Shown here: positions 1 through 12,951 of the stretch, one piece after another | How the letters are laid out: each line of letters opens with the position of its first letter | Position numbering within the stretch: position 1 is the first letter of the stretch | Program-made: the position numbers and the translations under genes | Notes under the pieces: model-generated | Databases searched by the model: none | What the model was told of the DNA's origin: nothing | The model's input: the letters and a program-made list of their open reading frames with translations, nothing else | Source of the DNA: Anseranas semipalmata | Taxonomy: Eukaryota > Chordata > Aves > Anseriformes > Anseranatidae | Assembly: GCA_013399115.1 (NCBI GenBank) | Contig: VXAA01000156.1 | Coordinates: 34,381-98,380, forward strand | Length of the DNA stretch: 64,000 nt | Reading direction: 5' to 3'

Positions 1-3000
1 TTTTTTTTATGCTTTACTGATATCTTAGATGGGTATCTGTTCTTTCAACTCCTGTATTTGTGTAAGATTTTTTTTTTTTTCCTTTTTCTCCTTTACACAT
101 TTTGTTTGTTCACCTTGATATTTTTAGGGTCTGCACATTTATTCTGGGAATAGGTTGTGTTTGTCAGAATGAGTCATGCCCACCCTTTTTCATATAAGTG
201 CACAAGCAGAACAGAAATATCCTTTATGTCTTCAGAGCAGGAAGACATTCTCTTGGTAGCATGCAATTTCTTTCGCCTAATAGAACTCTTATCACAGGTG
301 TACAATAAACAAGAGCTACTTTTGACTCCTGTACAGGTGGGTTTTGTTTTGTTTTGTTTTGTTATTCCCAATGGAGATAGTCTTTACTACATTCACACTT
401 ATTTAGGACCTGTGGACTAATACAAAAGCTGTTGGGTTCTTTAGTGTGTAGTAAAATATATACTTGCTTATTCTTACATATTTTTCCTTTCTTCTCAGAT
501 TGAGACATGTTAATATTCAATGCATGAGCATACATTGTTTTATAGACATTGTATTATATATCTCCACTGGGAAGTTTACCTTTCAGTACTTTTGGAATAA
601 CATGGAAGTTTTTAGTATTATTGTGCATTTGTTTTGTATGTAAGTAATATTTCATTCAGTTGCATCTCTCTGTATTTTGTTTGAACTGAAATGTATGCAT
701 GATTGCTATCTTAACTAAAATCCTTCTTTCACATAGGACAGTGATACTTTTGCATCCTTGACACATGCACATAGGTGTGATGCATACATGCAATGGACAG
801 GAAAGTGGCAATTCCTAAAACAATATAATGGAAATACATCTTGTTTTATAAGTGCACGTGCTTTTCTTTTTATAGATATATTTATAGATAAAACTGCATG
901 TTAAAACTGTAGCTATTTGCTAGAATTAGAAAGTGGAATTAGAAATTATCTTTTTAATTATCTTTAGATAATTAAATCAGCATAACCACAGTAAGCATAA
1001 CATTAGTGGTAGTATTTTAATTTCAGTCCTTGTCAAAATATATAAGATAAACTTTTTGTTCCACTTTCAGCTCCCGCACTTCACTAAATTTTTCTTCTTA
1101 AATTGGATTAAAATCTCTTGAGTGGAAGCAGTTACCTTGATTCCTTAAAAAGGTCTCTGAAACAGAGTGGAAGGAACTATATTCATGTTTATCTGTCCTT
1201 TGTTGTGAAATCTGCCAATCATTTTCCAGAGACTATATAAAAAGAGGAGGAGGAGAGGAGGAGGGAAACAGGAAACATGTCAGAGAAAATACATATACTT
1301 TTATTTGTAGTTTACTTTTTTAACTTCATGGTCATAACACCAAAACTATAATTATTTTAAATTTAGTGTAATTTGCAATCTTTTAGTTTTAGTTTTTAGT
1401 CCTTGTAGCTTATCTGCACTGCTATTTGTGAGGTAGATTCACAAAGACATCATCCTCAGCTAGTGTAAATCACCACAGTCTCACAGTGGATGTACAAAGG
1501 TTGAAAACAATTATATTTTTGAATGTTCGGAGTCCCAGGATATACTGAAATCACAGGCATACACTGAAATGTAGCTTGCAGCCTTCTTATCATCTCCAGA
1601 TTTTTCCATTGGTTCTAACTGAACTTGAGAGTCTAAACTCACATAAATTGTGTATGGAAAGATCAAGAGAGAGAGATGTTGAAGGAAAAGCAAATGTATA
1701 AAGCATATGCATCAGTTCAATGCACAAAGTGATCTGATGAATACTTTATAAGCCTAATTTATAAGTGTGTCCCGACTCCCTCAGTGTGCATTGCTTAAGT
1801 TCAAAGCTTGCACATCCTGCATGACATATTCAGCTTGGATCAACACTTCAGAGTGTTTTGTCTCATTCTTAGTGATGGAATGTGGTTCTCATGTACGTTT
1901 GCAGAGTAAAATGAGCCCACATGCTAAGGTACACATAGAAAATCTTTTTATGATCTTCTGAAGTGTGTTGGCTCATTTCCTTCAATTCTGCTTCTCTGTT
2001 TAAAAACAAAAAAAAGAATTTTTGTCCACTTGGTTGCAATATTACTCTCAATCACTTGGAGAAGAAGTTGCAGATTTCCTGTGCAGCTAATGTAGGTCAA
2101 GACAGCAACTCAGTTACGATGACTACATCAGTGGATCTATTGCAATCTCCATTGCCTTTTTGAATCATCGTTCCCTGCACAGTAAGCAAGAGAATGGAGA
2201 TGAGTTACTTTCTCTAAGAAGTGACAGTGAGAACATCTGTCTGTATCACAGAGTGACACTTCCAAAAGCATAGCTTAAATACAGCTTCCTTAGAAATGGC
2301 ACATTCTAACCTCAGAGGCAGCTGTGTTTCCTCATCCACAGATTGCCTCAACAAAAAGCATAAGTGGTGCTTGAAAACATACAGGTACAAAACCTTAAGC
2401 AGGCATGCAATTTTTAAGTGAATCAGTTGCATTAATTTTCAGGTCAAAAAGAACTAACTATTTGTTGAGAAGGATTCTTGGCTTCTCAAGCAATGGTTAG
2501 CTGATTCATAACTATTGTCTTCACAAACACAGAAAATGAATAAAGTTAAGGATAGAAAATATAATGGACAACTCTCATGAGTCTGTAGGGCTGCACATTT
2601 ACCCAACACCTGACTTTACCTCCATACAGGTGGTGAAGAGAAAAAGGACCATGAAAATTAAGAGAGTATTGTTGACATTCTGCCAACAAGAACTGCCAAC
2701 AAAAGTTCTCTCTTCTATGCATTGAAGAATATTTTGTCCCAAATCTTTCCAAATCCAATACACTCACAATTTATTTTAGATGTTCATTTTTTTCCTTCTC
2801 TAAGCTTGGACATATTGAAAAACTAATTTAATTTAGCTTTCTAGTCAAATTACTTTTTAAAATTTTCATGCCTTAGTTAAGATTTTGCTGCAAATTCTCC
2901 AAGGAAATTTTATCTTAAGAAAACCCCAAACACCAGTTTATCTTGTTTATATTATTAAAATAGTTTCACAGAAGTTTTTTTTTTTTTTTTCCTTCTCGCA

Positions 3001-5750
3001 CTGTATTCAACCGAATTTGGCTATATTGTACCTTTTCTAAGGAGATATTGAAGAATTAAAGGCTTAATGGACAGAAGACTATAATCTAAACTCATGTAAT
3101 TACAATAAAGTATATTTAATTGTAGATCTACATTGTTTCTTTCATAAAGCACCTGGAGAGTTACCCAGACAATATAAATAAATAAATAAATCAGAATGAG
3201 GATGCTGACTTTCCTGAATCGTTTAAAGAATACAAACTTATGATAGGTATACCAGCTGCTGTAACTTTTAATGATAACATTGACCGTTTGGGGCTCTTTC
3301 TTCACTTTTTAAAAATGAATAGCATTCCAATAAAGCTGTGTGTAATTACTTAGGAAAGGTGACATGAAGCTCTGATCAGGTGATTTTAATCACAGAATCA
3401 CTGTCTGGCTAGTAGAGATTTAACTGAAGGTTTAGCTAAATAAGCAGTATCAGGATATATATCCTTCACTAGCAAGGATGAATCTACTGCCAGTGTAGCT
3501 GTGATGCTCTAATATAAGCAAAGTAATTTTTTAGGGAAAGGGAGTAACAAACAAGAGGCAAATGTAAGAAGCTTTGCTACCTAATTAACACTGTGATTAT
3601 GACTACCAAAAGCCCATGCAGAGGTACTACAATTTGATGGTAGTTTTGGCTATATTTTGTACAGTACAGAGAATGTAGCACTGAGGTACTAAAGCTCAAA
3701 CAGAACAAAGGTATGGGCTGGGTCCTCTTGCCTGTGTAGAGTAACATGGTTGCCGACAGAGAGCTTCAGATCTCAGTTCTTTATCTCAGCCTAGGGAGCT
3801 GCCAGCAGGGAAGACCCTGTAATGGCTCTGGAGCTGTGAAAATGCAAAGTAACTACAAACTCAGGTATCTGAAAAACTGTAGATCTGAGAATATCCCCTA
3901 GAAAAGGTTACATTTTCTATTTCTACTGGTGAGGGCAGAAACAATACTTTCTATTTTATCAAGATGAGGATAAAAATCCCACAGCAGAATGTTTTGGAGT
4001 TCTTAGCCCTTTGGAGGAGAATGGCTTTTTCTGTGGAGTAACTGTGCTACATTATTAGCACAATATACAGATTAAAATACACGAGGCAGGTACATATTCA
4101 AGGACATGACATATGTATGATGGAATAAACAACAGAAATCACTGTAGCACAAAGAAGTTAGTAAAGGTGATCCTCTTAAAATCTTTCAGATCTGGGGGAT
4201 GAGAGGAGGGAGACTTCTTTTATAACAAAAGGTCATTGCTATAAAGCAGTCTACAGCTGTTCTGTTAGGCAATCTGTTTTGCCCTCAACATTTCTTCCAT
4301 ACATTCAAGTGAATGTCTTTAGCACTCAAAACCAGCTAAAAAGAAATGTTTACTTTGGAATGTAGAATTATTGGGTTTTTATTCTTTTTCTTACAAAAAA
4401 AAAAATGTATGCAAAAATAGATATATTATTAACAGATACATTTATACAATGTGCACATGTATACATATATGATATTTCTTGTATTGAATTATGAAATAGT
4501 TAAAATAATGATATATTAACTTAATATGAATATGACATGGTAAATTTCATAAAGTTTAGAAACTGTAGACACCACTCAACAGAATTTAAATATTATTACA
4601 TAGTTAGATGAAACATTTCACCCCTCACATCAACTCTGATGACCATTTAATGCATTTTATAAATTATGCCTACTTTAATAAAATTAAAGAAAAAGATGAG
4701 AACTTTTTTTACAGCAAAATAAGAAAATTCTCCCTTGAATCCTTGTCCCCCACCACTGCTTCAGTCACACTTTTCTATTTTTGTTAGTATCCAATCAAAA
4801 GCAGCTGCAAAAGGGTTAATATTTTCATAGAGCTTTTATGTCCGTGCTTGCACTGTCACTATGGGGGTGACCCCTCATTTACTTTATAATTTCTTTCTTC
4901 AAACTGAAAAAATGATGGTTTTTCTTGAGAGAAGGGAAGCTAATGGCTATATTACTATGTTTTCAGCACTCTTGCAAGCAGAGGCATTTCTGCAATTACA
5001 GTTTGGACAAAAGAAAAAAAAAACTATAAAAAAGTCTTTGTCAAGGTATTTCCTGAGATACTATATCTTATATATTCTAGTTTACTATCCTAAGCAATTT
5101 AAAGCTGAATCAAATTTGGAAAATGGAAATAGTATTTTATAATGAAAGTTTCACAATACAGCCACATGTCTCTAATGCTCCTAAAGAATGATGGCTGTCC
5201 AGGTAGATATACTATTTTTTTTAAAAAAATGATGAATCCTTTTGAAATTAATTGGAATATCTGATACTAAACATGTATGAAAGAGTATGTCTGACTGTTT
5301 TTTTGTTACTGACTTCACTTAGCAGACGTGGACATGACTTAAATGGATTTTCAACTCAATGCGTGAATGGGATGAAAGACTGGGAATTTTTTCCGGCAAG
5401 GAGTAAACAGCCCCTAAAGCTCATTTTCACAGATTATAAGGCAAAGTACAATTACTGTGATCTTCAGATCTGACCTCCTGCTTGACATCAAATGAAATAT
5501 TTCCCTGAATTAGTTCTTTCATGAATTAAACATATATTTTAGGGAAAAAAAATTCTCATTCTGATTTCAAAATTTCAAGAAATGGTGGATTCAATACATT
5601 GATTGACAAGTTGTCCTAGCAACAACATAAAGTTCACACACGCCTGTTTTATAATCTTTATTTTGCTAGTTTCAAGTTCAAGAATTCTGTGTTATGAAAA
5701 CCTTGGTAAACTGAAAATCTCAGTTTCCTTTCTCATAGCAGTGGCACCAG
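1..5750. other. Intergenic AT-rich DNA, nothing recognised
   Basis: Only short AT-rich open frames and small simple repeats are seen (T-runs, GTTTT at 342-364, AGG/GGA at 1244-1264, AAAT at 3178-3191). No exon, RNA gene or recognisable transposon was found. Confidence 0.6.
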
Positions 5751-6104
5751 TGCTGAACCCAGAGACTATTCCCTGTTCCTGCGTGACATTTCTCTGAGCA
5801 CATGCACAAGGCTGGCTTCAACTTTTCTGTTTGCAGCAGCTCTGTCTCTTGCACAAGGCAGAGGTGCATAAGGATGTGTCCTTGAGCACCAGAGCCTTTC
5901 TGGACAGGGGGAGACAGCATGAAGACCCTGAGTGCTGCGAGTGCCTTCCAGCTTGGGGGCCAAGGGTGAAAATGCTGAAAATGAGGGCACAGGAGATAGA
6001 AAGTGTGTTCCCAAATGTGGCTCGAAAATGATAGTGTTGCTGAGACCCAGAGAGAAGATATTATTAGGTTGTATGATAAAAACTAGTTCACATACACACA
6101 AAGA
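5751..6104. other. GC-richer flank of repeat copy A, unrecognised
   Basis: Moderately GC-rich sequence with short open frames on both strands. It has no match by eye to copies B or C and no recognised protein. Confidence 0.4.
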
Positions 6105-7245
6105 TGGTCAGAGAGATGATGGTAGGTGGGGGACCCCAAATCACAGTCTGCCAGCCCACGCCCAGGCCCATCACAGAAGCCATCAGCCCACCAAAGGCCT
6201 GTCTTCACAAGACCAGGGGAGCGCAGAGGCCCAAAGGCAGACAGGAACCCAAATTAAGGACTCGGAGGGAGGGACGGCCTGTCCAGGCTGTTGCAGGGTT
6301 GTCCAAGTAGAGCCTTGGCCCAGCATCCAAGCATGAGATCCATCAAGATGAGTCAAATCTGGAGCATCTTTCAGGCTAAGGGGGTGTGGGGGACACCTTA
6401 TGGGATGCAGGGGAAGAGTATTTGGGGATAGTACAAGTTTTATTATGGGATATATAGGGGAGGTACCAAAAAGGGAAGAAGGATGGATCCAGGTGATCTG
6501 GGGAGGAGCAAGTATGGGAAAACAGAGGGTTAAGGGGATACAAAGGACCTGTCATGTATAAGCAGTTGTCTGGTTGGTTAACTTGTCTGACTATACCCTG
6601 CTCCTGATCAGCACAGTCTGTCCTATCTTATTGCTATATTCCATTTACTAATTATTGTCCTGGTTGAGGGATTCTGTTCTGTGTATATTTGCGTATGGGG
6701 TTCTGGATGCCAGCAGCTGGGCTGGGACCATGGGCCAGAGCACCTGTGTGCCAAGTGAGTGAAATCACATGCCAGCTCCAGAGAGGGACCTCGGGCCACA
6801 GGGAACTGTGTGTCTTGCAGGGCCAGTGGCTGGCGCAAGTACGGGTGTGCAGGTGAGTGAAGAGCTGACTGGTTGAGGCAGCAGCTTCAGGGGCTCGTTT
6901 GTCCACGTGCTGGGAAGACTGGGATCCAGGGGTAGCTACTGGGCAGAGCAAGTGTCTGAGCCCCGCTGCTGGAGGGATCCATGTGGCACTTGTGTGTGTG
7001 TGTATTCTCAGTAGCCAACCTCCATCCTGCTCAGTCAGAGAAGGGAACAGGATGAGTCCATTGGTGCTGTCCATGTTCATGTGAGTGCTCTGTCTGTCTG
7101 TCTGTGCTGTCTGTGTGGCTGGCTATTTATATGCGGTGTATACGTGTGCTCTGTGTGCATGTGCCTGCTGGGAACAAGCTCAGCCTCACTAGTGGTTGGA
7201 CCCAGGGGCATGGAGCTGCTGCGTGTCCCCACTGAGAGATTTTGC
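6105..7245 (+). repeat. Unclassified dispersed repeat, copy A
   Basis: Copy A aligns by eye with copies B (36,990-38,215, plus) and C (41,405-43,990, minus). Shared landmarks in order are: AGGTGGGGGA near the start; CAGGCCCATCACAG(A/G)AGCCAT; CACAAGACCAGGGGAGC (with C); AAGCATGAGA followed by GCATCTTTCAGGCTAAG (with C); GGGCCAGAGCACCTGTGTGC; a GTGTCTGAGCCC...GCTGGAGGG block; GGGAACAGG(A/G)TGAG; and a GT-rich tail with GGGAACA..CTCAG(C/T)CTCACTA. It is much richer in G+C than its surroundings. No long coding frame or target duplication was found. It may be a non-autonomous LTR or internal ERV segment, but I cannot name the family. Confidence 0.75.
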
Positions 7246-7479
7246 AGCTCTCATCGGATAAGGCTACTGCTCCACCGGAAACTCATTTCCTGCAGACCCA
7301 TCCAGCATGAACCCAAATGTTTTCAGAGCCATGGCTTAACAGGACAGAGCTCTCCATCCTGTGGGAATGAACTGCATTCACAAACACTTCGCTGAAAGGC
7401 CCAGATAGTAACCTGTGGAGATTTTTCTGGACGAGTGTCCAGTCACCTTCATTCCTCTGCTTCCTGCTGCCCTTTCCCT

Positions 7480-8110
7480 CCTTCAGCAATTTGTGTATCA
7501 TTGAAGACTGTATCTGTAATTGTTTTTCCCCAAGACATTTATAACTGTGTTAAGTAGCTTAGAGCCAAAAGCTGACCCCTGTGAATTAAATTCCATAGCC
7601 AATTAATGAGTCCTGCTTTTAATTAAACATACACATTCTTTTAATAGACTTTATGTATACTATGCAGTTTTTATACCATTTCACATTATTTATCAAGATA
7701 CTGTGCTATATCAAGTCAGTGACAGAAATCCAAGAATATTGCAGCAATAGTACCTTTATAAGTCAAATTTTTATACGTCAACCCCCCCCCCCCAAGATAC
7801 TTTCACAAGATCTGTTATAAATAAACCTGTGTTGATTTACATTAATTAAATTACTCTCTTTTAATTCTTTATAAGTTGAGTCACATTTTAGGTGTTTCAT
7901 TATTTTTCCTCAGACTGATTTTAAGATGACAGGCTCACAATTTAATGGATTATTCTATTTATTCTTTTTTAAATATTGGCACTATATTCATTTTTTCTTC
8001 CAGATGTTTCCTGAACATCCTCCATGTTTCAATACTTTTGAAAATTGACCTTGACAGTGTAGAGAACTCCTCTGACACTTTTGTTATAAGTTCTTTGATG
8101 CAAATTACAT
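7480..8110 (-). mobile_element. Ancient CR1-lineage LINE remnant (reverse transcriptase region)
   Basis: The plus strand reads like the complement of a heavily mutated CR1/L3-like ORF2. Diagnostic blocks are TGACCCCTGTGAATTAAATTCC (the complement of the segment after PQGSxLGP), AAATAAACCTGTGTTGATTTAC, TTTTAAATATTGGCACTATATTC and CTTCCAGATGTTTCCTGAAC. They occur in the order expected for an amniote CR1-like element read on the minus strand. No frame remains open. A 12-base C run (7782-7793) interrupts it. Divergence is far greater than for the young CR1 copies elsewhere. Recognition is by eye and the ends are approximate. Confidence 0.6.
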
Positions 8111-8686
8111 AGGCTTGCTGATGGTACATCCAAGTGAGAGGAGAAAGAGCTTAACATCCTTCAGAGTAACTTTTGTAATGGAAATTTTTTTATCATCAAC
8201 TATGATGGTACTGTGTTATCTAGATGCTTTGCAAGAGAACAGAAATACTGAAGGAAAACTTTTACTTTGTGAAATGACTATTATTGTGAGTTCATTATAA
8301 TTTATTTTATTCTATGTCCAAACACAAAGAAGCCATGACCCAAGCACACGATCGGCTACATATTTTCCTCATTGACTTGCTACTCTGGAGGTTTTGGGTC
8401 TACGATGTGGGACAGGGTGTTGAAACATCTTCACCATGATGGGCATGGATCATGGAGGCCAGAAGGTTCACAGTCACCGTAGCCCACAGCCAGCACATAG
8501 CAGGGAAAGGCACAGAAATATTAATTTCATTAAGCAGCTGAAGGGTTGTAATTGCATTCAGCTCATTCATTATTTCTTTACTTTTACATCGTGGTTGGTC
8601 AAATGTGCACTGGAACAAAACTGAAAAAATGCCGAATCATCAATCTAAACAAAATCCACTCAATGGATACTTTAATTTTTCTCCAG
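8111..8686. other. Interval between old CR1 and solo LTR
   Basis: A 72-codon minus-strand frame (8400-8618) includes MCWLWATVTVNLLASMIHAH. I recognise no family, and no splice-consistent neighbours were seen. The AT-rich part at 8515-8590 could equally be conserved non-coding DNA. Confidence 0.35.
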
Positions 8687-8691
8687 CCACC

Positions 8692-9309
8692 TGTAGTGGT
8701 TTTACCCTGCCGGGCAGCTGAACTCCACCACAGCCGCTCTCTCACTCCCCCTCCTCAAAGAAGAGGAGGAGAAGAAAGTATGGTGTAAAGAAAACAGGGT
8801 CTCTCGCAGGTTGAGATAAGGGTAATTTAATTAAAGGAAAAAAAAGGAAAGAACAAGCGAAGGCCGCGCGGAAGCACAGAGGGGAAAGGGAGAAAAAAAA
8901 ATATTCTCTACTTCCCCATCAACGAGCGGTGTTCGGCCACGTCTTGGGAAGCAGGGCCTTAATACGCGTAGCGGTTGTTCGGGAGGACAGACATCTTCAC
9001 AACGAGAGCCCCCCCCCTCCTTCCTTTTTTCAGCTTTTATTGCTGAGTGTGACACCATATGGTATGGAATATCCCTTTGGTCGGTTTAGGTCAGCTGCCC
9101 TGGCCATGTCCCCTCCCCACTTCTTGCCCACCCCCCCACCTACTGGCTCTGGGGGGGTCTGGAGAGAGTCCTGGTGCTGTGCCAGCACTGCTCGGCAGTA
9201 GCCAAAACACTGGTGTGATACCAGCGCTGTTCTAGCTACAAGTGCAGAGTACAATGCTATATGGGCTGCTGCAGGGAAGGTTAACTCTATCCCAGCCAGA
9301 CCCAGTACA
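8692..9309 (-). mobile_element. Solo LTR, avian ERVL-type, with 5-bp target duplication
   Basis: This 618-bp element has TG...CA ends. An exact 5-bp direct repeat, CCACC, flanks it at 8687-8691 and 9310-9314. On its sense (minus) strand it starts TGTACTGGGTCTGGCTGGGA and shares the GGGATAGAGTTAA block with the LTR at 12952-13379. It carries AATAAA at 9041-9036 for poly(A) addition. The other end (plus-strand start) has the CAGCTGAACTCCACCACAGC block and CTCACTCCCC typical of this avian family. No internal gag/pol/env sequence or second LTR is present, so it is a solo LTR left by recombination. The 5-bp duplication fits ERVL (class III); ERV1 is less likely. Several G/C homopolymers and a GAGGAGGAGAAGA purine run lie inside. 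Confidence 0.9.
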
Positions 9310-9314
9310 CCACC

Positions 9315-12300
9315 TTAGAGCTGAAGTATGCATTACATCTGTCCACAGTGTGGAAAGACAGCTCAGCTGCATTGATTCCAGTTACCCTGGCTGTACGTAG
9401 GCAAAGTAATACTTTTAATTACTGTGAGATGCTAACTTATTGTGTTGATCAGAGGAAGTACACATACTAATCCCAAGTGATTAAGCTGCATATTTGAAGT
9501 GATAAAAGAGGAATAACGAAAAAGGGGATAAAAGAGAAGGGACAGCTAGGGATTTACATGTATTCCAGATTTAGGAGCCATTTTTTTGTTTGCTATCTTC
9601 CAATTAATAATAAAAAATGTTGAAATATGTATTTTACCTTTTTTATTTTATAGATTACTGGTTTCATTTTATATTAGTTTTTAATCTTAATCAGAAGTTT
9701 GTCTTTGTAAAATTTGCAGCTATAATTAAAAAATGAAATGATTTGGAATGTGGGTAAAATACATCATTTGGGTAAATTTGACATTTTCCTTTCAATGGTA
9801 ATTAAGTCGTGCAGTTATAGTTACAATATTCCTGACAGCAATGATCTTATAAACAAGCTAATTACATACTGTTCACTAAAAATATTATATAATAACATTC
9901 AAGCAAACTGTCTCTAAAAATTCAAATGCATCACTAATATTTTCCCAGTATTTCAAATCCCCATTTCTGTTCAGGTTTGTAAATTTTTACCTTCTATGTA
10001 TGCAAAATTATATATATTTTTTAGTGTTTTGTGATTAATTGCATCTGCAAAGCTCATGTCTGCTGATTGTTTACATCTGTCATCAGTTGTGCGATCAGAT
10101 AACTAGAGGAGTTGAATATCTCGACTAGTTTACATGCACTTCCAAAAAACTGCAGGTACAAGAGGGAAAAAAATATATAATGCTATCATTACTGAACTAT
10201 TATCAAAGAGTTTGTGGCTATGCTTAGGACTTTTGAAACACGCATAATTCTGTAAGAGTGACAATTCTTACTTCAAATATTTTGGATGCTCGAACAGTTC
10301 TGTTTTCTGATGCAAGGAACTCTTCACTGAAGGTGGCTATTGATACCAAAGGGGATTCAGCAGTGTCTGAATTGTTATCTGGCCACTCTTCTGAATGCCT
10401 GATCACAAATTATATGCACATTTTGCTCATAGTTGTTGATACCTTTTTCTTGCCTTTCCCTTAGGAGAACATGACTAACGTCAGTTGTTTTATAATGTAG
10501 AAGCTCTTCTAGGATATGATGTTCTAGTTATTCACCCTGACTGCACATGGTAAGTGGCCCACACAACAGGCTGGCTTCTTATTTCCAGGAGCCCCCATAC
10601 ATTAGCTTTAATCTTCAACATCAGAAATTATTTGTGTTCAGATCACTAGGGATAACTGTGCCAGCATGCTGTGCTCTAAACTGAAGAAATCTGAGGATGA
10701 GATTCATTGTAAAAGAAAGATCTAGGTGGTGTTTCCCCAAGGACTCCTTGATGAGGTGACAAATTTTACCTTTACATCTCAGGCTGTTTTTCATTTAATT
10801 AGCAGAATGCATTTTTTCCCTCTTTCACATTTGAAATGGCTTGTGTTTTCCCTGGGTACCTTTTATGTCAGAATTTCGTATCAAAGATAAGGTCTCTGTT
10901 TAATGTGTAAGTGTAAACAAATGTGGCTACTTGGAATTCTTTGAATGTTAAGTTTTGAATGGATTGCCTAAAATGTTGTCAGATATTTCTTTGGATATTT
11001 TACTTACTGAATGAACAAAACAGATAATAGCAATACATCTTTACTTTTTGTATAGTTACAAACCTCACATATTGAAAAAACCAGCAAGAATATATATTTT
11101 TTAAATTACCAAGGTAGGATATTTATTTAGATAAACACCTACACCTCTGAAGACAGCATTTATCTTAATATTTTCAATGTAAACCCCAGAGAACTGAAAA
11201 CTGCTATAGTAGGAGTGATACTTCAGTTGTGGAACCCAGAAGCAAAGATAGCATTTAATCATTAGTATGAGAGTCACATATATATTGACAACTTCTTACC
11301 TTCAAAGAATTCATATGAGCCATAGTGTTCCATCATGTCAAAAGTATTGATCTACTGTTAGGAATTTTAAAACATACTTTAATCCCTACATTTAACTTCT
11401 AATACATGTTAAAAACAAATGTGTGTATATGGCAGGGGGGAGGGAACAAGAAGGTAACAAGGGAGAGAGGGAGATGGGCTAAAAGGAAATTGCCTGCATA
11501 TACTCATTTGATGTATAGCCTATTTAACAGAGGATTTTATGAGCTGCAATTACTTGTACATCTCATGAGAGATATTTTTCTTTCATTCTAGCCATCGCAG
11601 TCAAACATGAAATGTGTGGCACACTTTTAGTCTTATCACTACCACTGAACCAGGTAGGAAGATGGTATCATGAATTGTCATAAACCATTAGTCTGCAGTA
11701 TTTTATTTTATTTTATTTTTTTACATTTTGTCTAAAATTGTACAGCCAATGATATAGCACATGTTAATTTATGCTATTGAAGTATGGATGAAATTTACCT
11801 AGTGTGATGGCACAAAGTGGATTGGACATTTAGCTATACAACCAGTTCAGTGCAAGCAATGTCAGAAGTTTTCCAGGTTAACCCAACCCTCCTGGAGTCA
11901 GAAGTTTGTCTAGTCTCTACTGTTCACTTACTGGGGCTTAAAAACAGCATGTCTGAGACAACTTCTGATGTAGTCTGTAGTGATTTAGTCACTTCTGATG
12001 TGACTACTTTGTTCTGCAGCTACTTAGCTTCTATTAAAAACAAAACAAACAAACAAAACTAATACTCTTGTGAAAAAGACATCTTAATGAGAACCGACAA
12101 AGCCAATATAGGGGTAGTAACAACAGATGGGTTAAACTAAGCAAGGGTGTAAGCAGAAAGGTTTCCACATTATTGAACAAAGAATGTAGGCACTTGTAGA
12201 ACAATCAGACTAGAACAAATAATTATGATAGTACCAGATGGAAGGTCCCAATCACATTTGTGAGAGGATATCTCAGATACTCAATACATAAATCACTCAG

Positions 12301-12946
12301 AGATATACTCTCCCAAATATGCAGTCTTTGTTGTGGTCATCACAGCAATTAAAAGCTGATATAACGCATGTCCAGATTACCTACAGAATAACTAGATTGT
12401 GTACTGACATTACCATAGAAGCATATATGTAGAGGTAGCTGTAAGGCTTAGGCTAGACGTGAGGCGAATATTAATGCAGTTAAGTTTACTTTTGAAAAAA
12501 GTAAAAATAAAGCTGCTAGATGATAGATACTGTTATTTGCTAAACAATCAGATTCCATAGTCTATATCTCATTCAATATCACTGGAAAAGGGAATGTAAA
12601 CCTCCCTGCTGGGTGCTTATACTGTGTTCAGTCTTTTAAACAGCCTCTCTCTTTAAAGCAGAATTTATGGTGATAAGGTTTTACTTCCATTTCCTGGGGA
12701 AGGTTGGTAATCTAAGCAAATGTCATTTGAGAAACATCCTGTATTTTTAAAGCCCCTGGAGTCTCAGCTAGGAAGAAGAAGTGCCAATCAGATCTGATAA
12801 TTATAAATGTCTTCCATGTCCAAAGTGATGATTCACTTGACTGAGAAGGCTTGATGTTAACTCAATGGGCAGGGCAGAGTTCTTTCCTCCCTTCCTCCCT
12901 TTTTCTTCCTTTCTCTCTTTTATTTCTCATTTTGACTTCTGGATCA
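9315..12946. other. Intergenic DNA between the two solo LTRs
   Basis: No gene or interspersed repeat was recognised. A (TTTTA)n tract is at 11,700-11,721. Confidence 0.6.
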
Positions 12947-12951
12947 GTATT

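Noticed and set aside
5766..6336. 111-codon minus and 134-codon plus overlapping frames
   Set aside because: No recognised homology, mutually antisense, and the plus frame runs into dispersed repeat copy A.
11983..12005. Small inverted repeat AGTCAC...GTGACT
   Set aside because: Six-base stem, expected by chance in a window this size.
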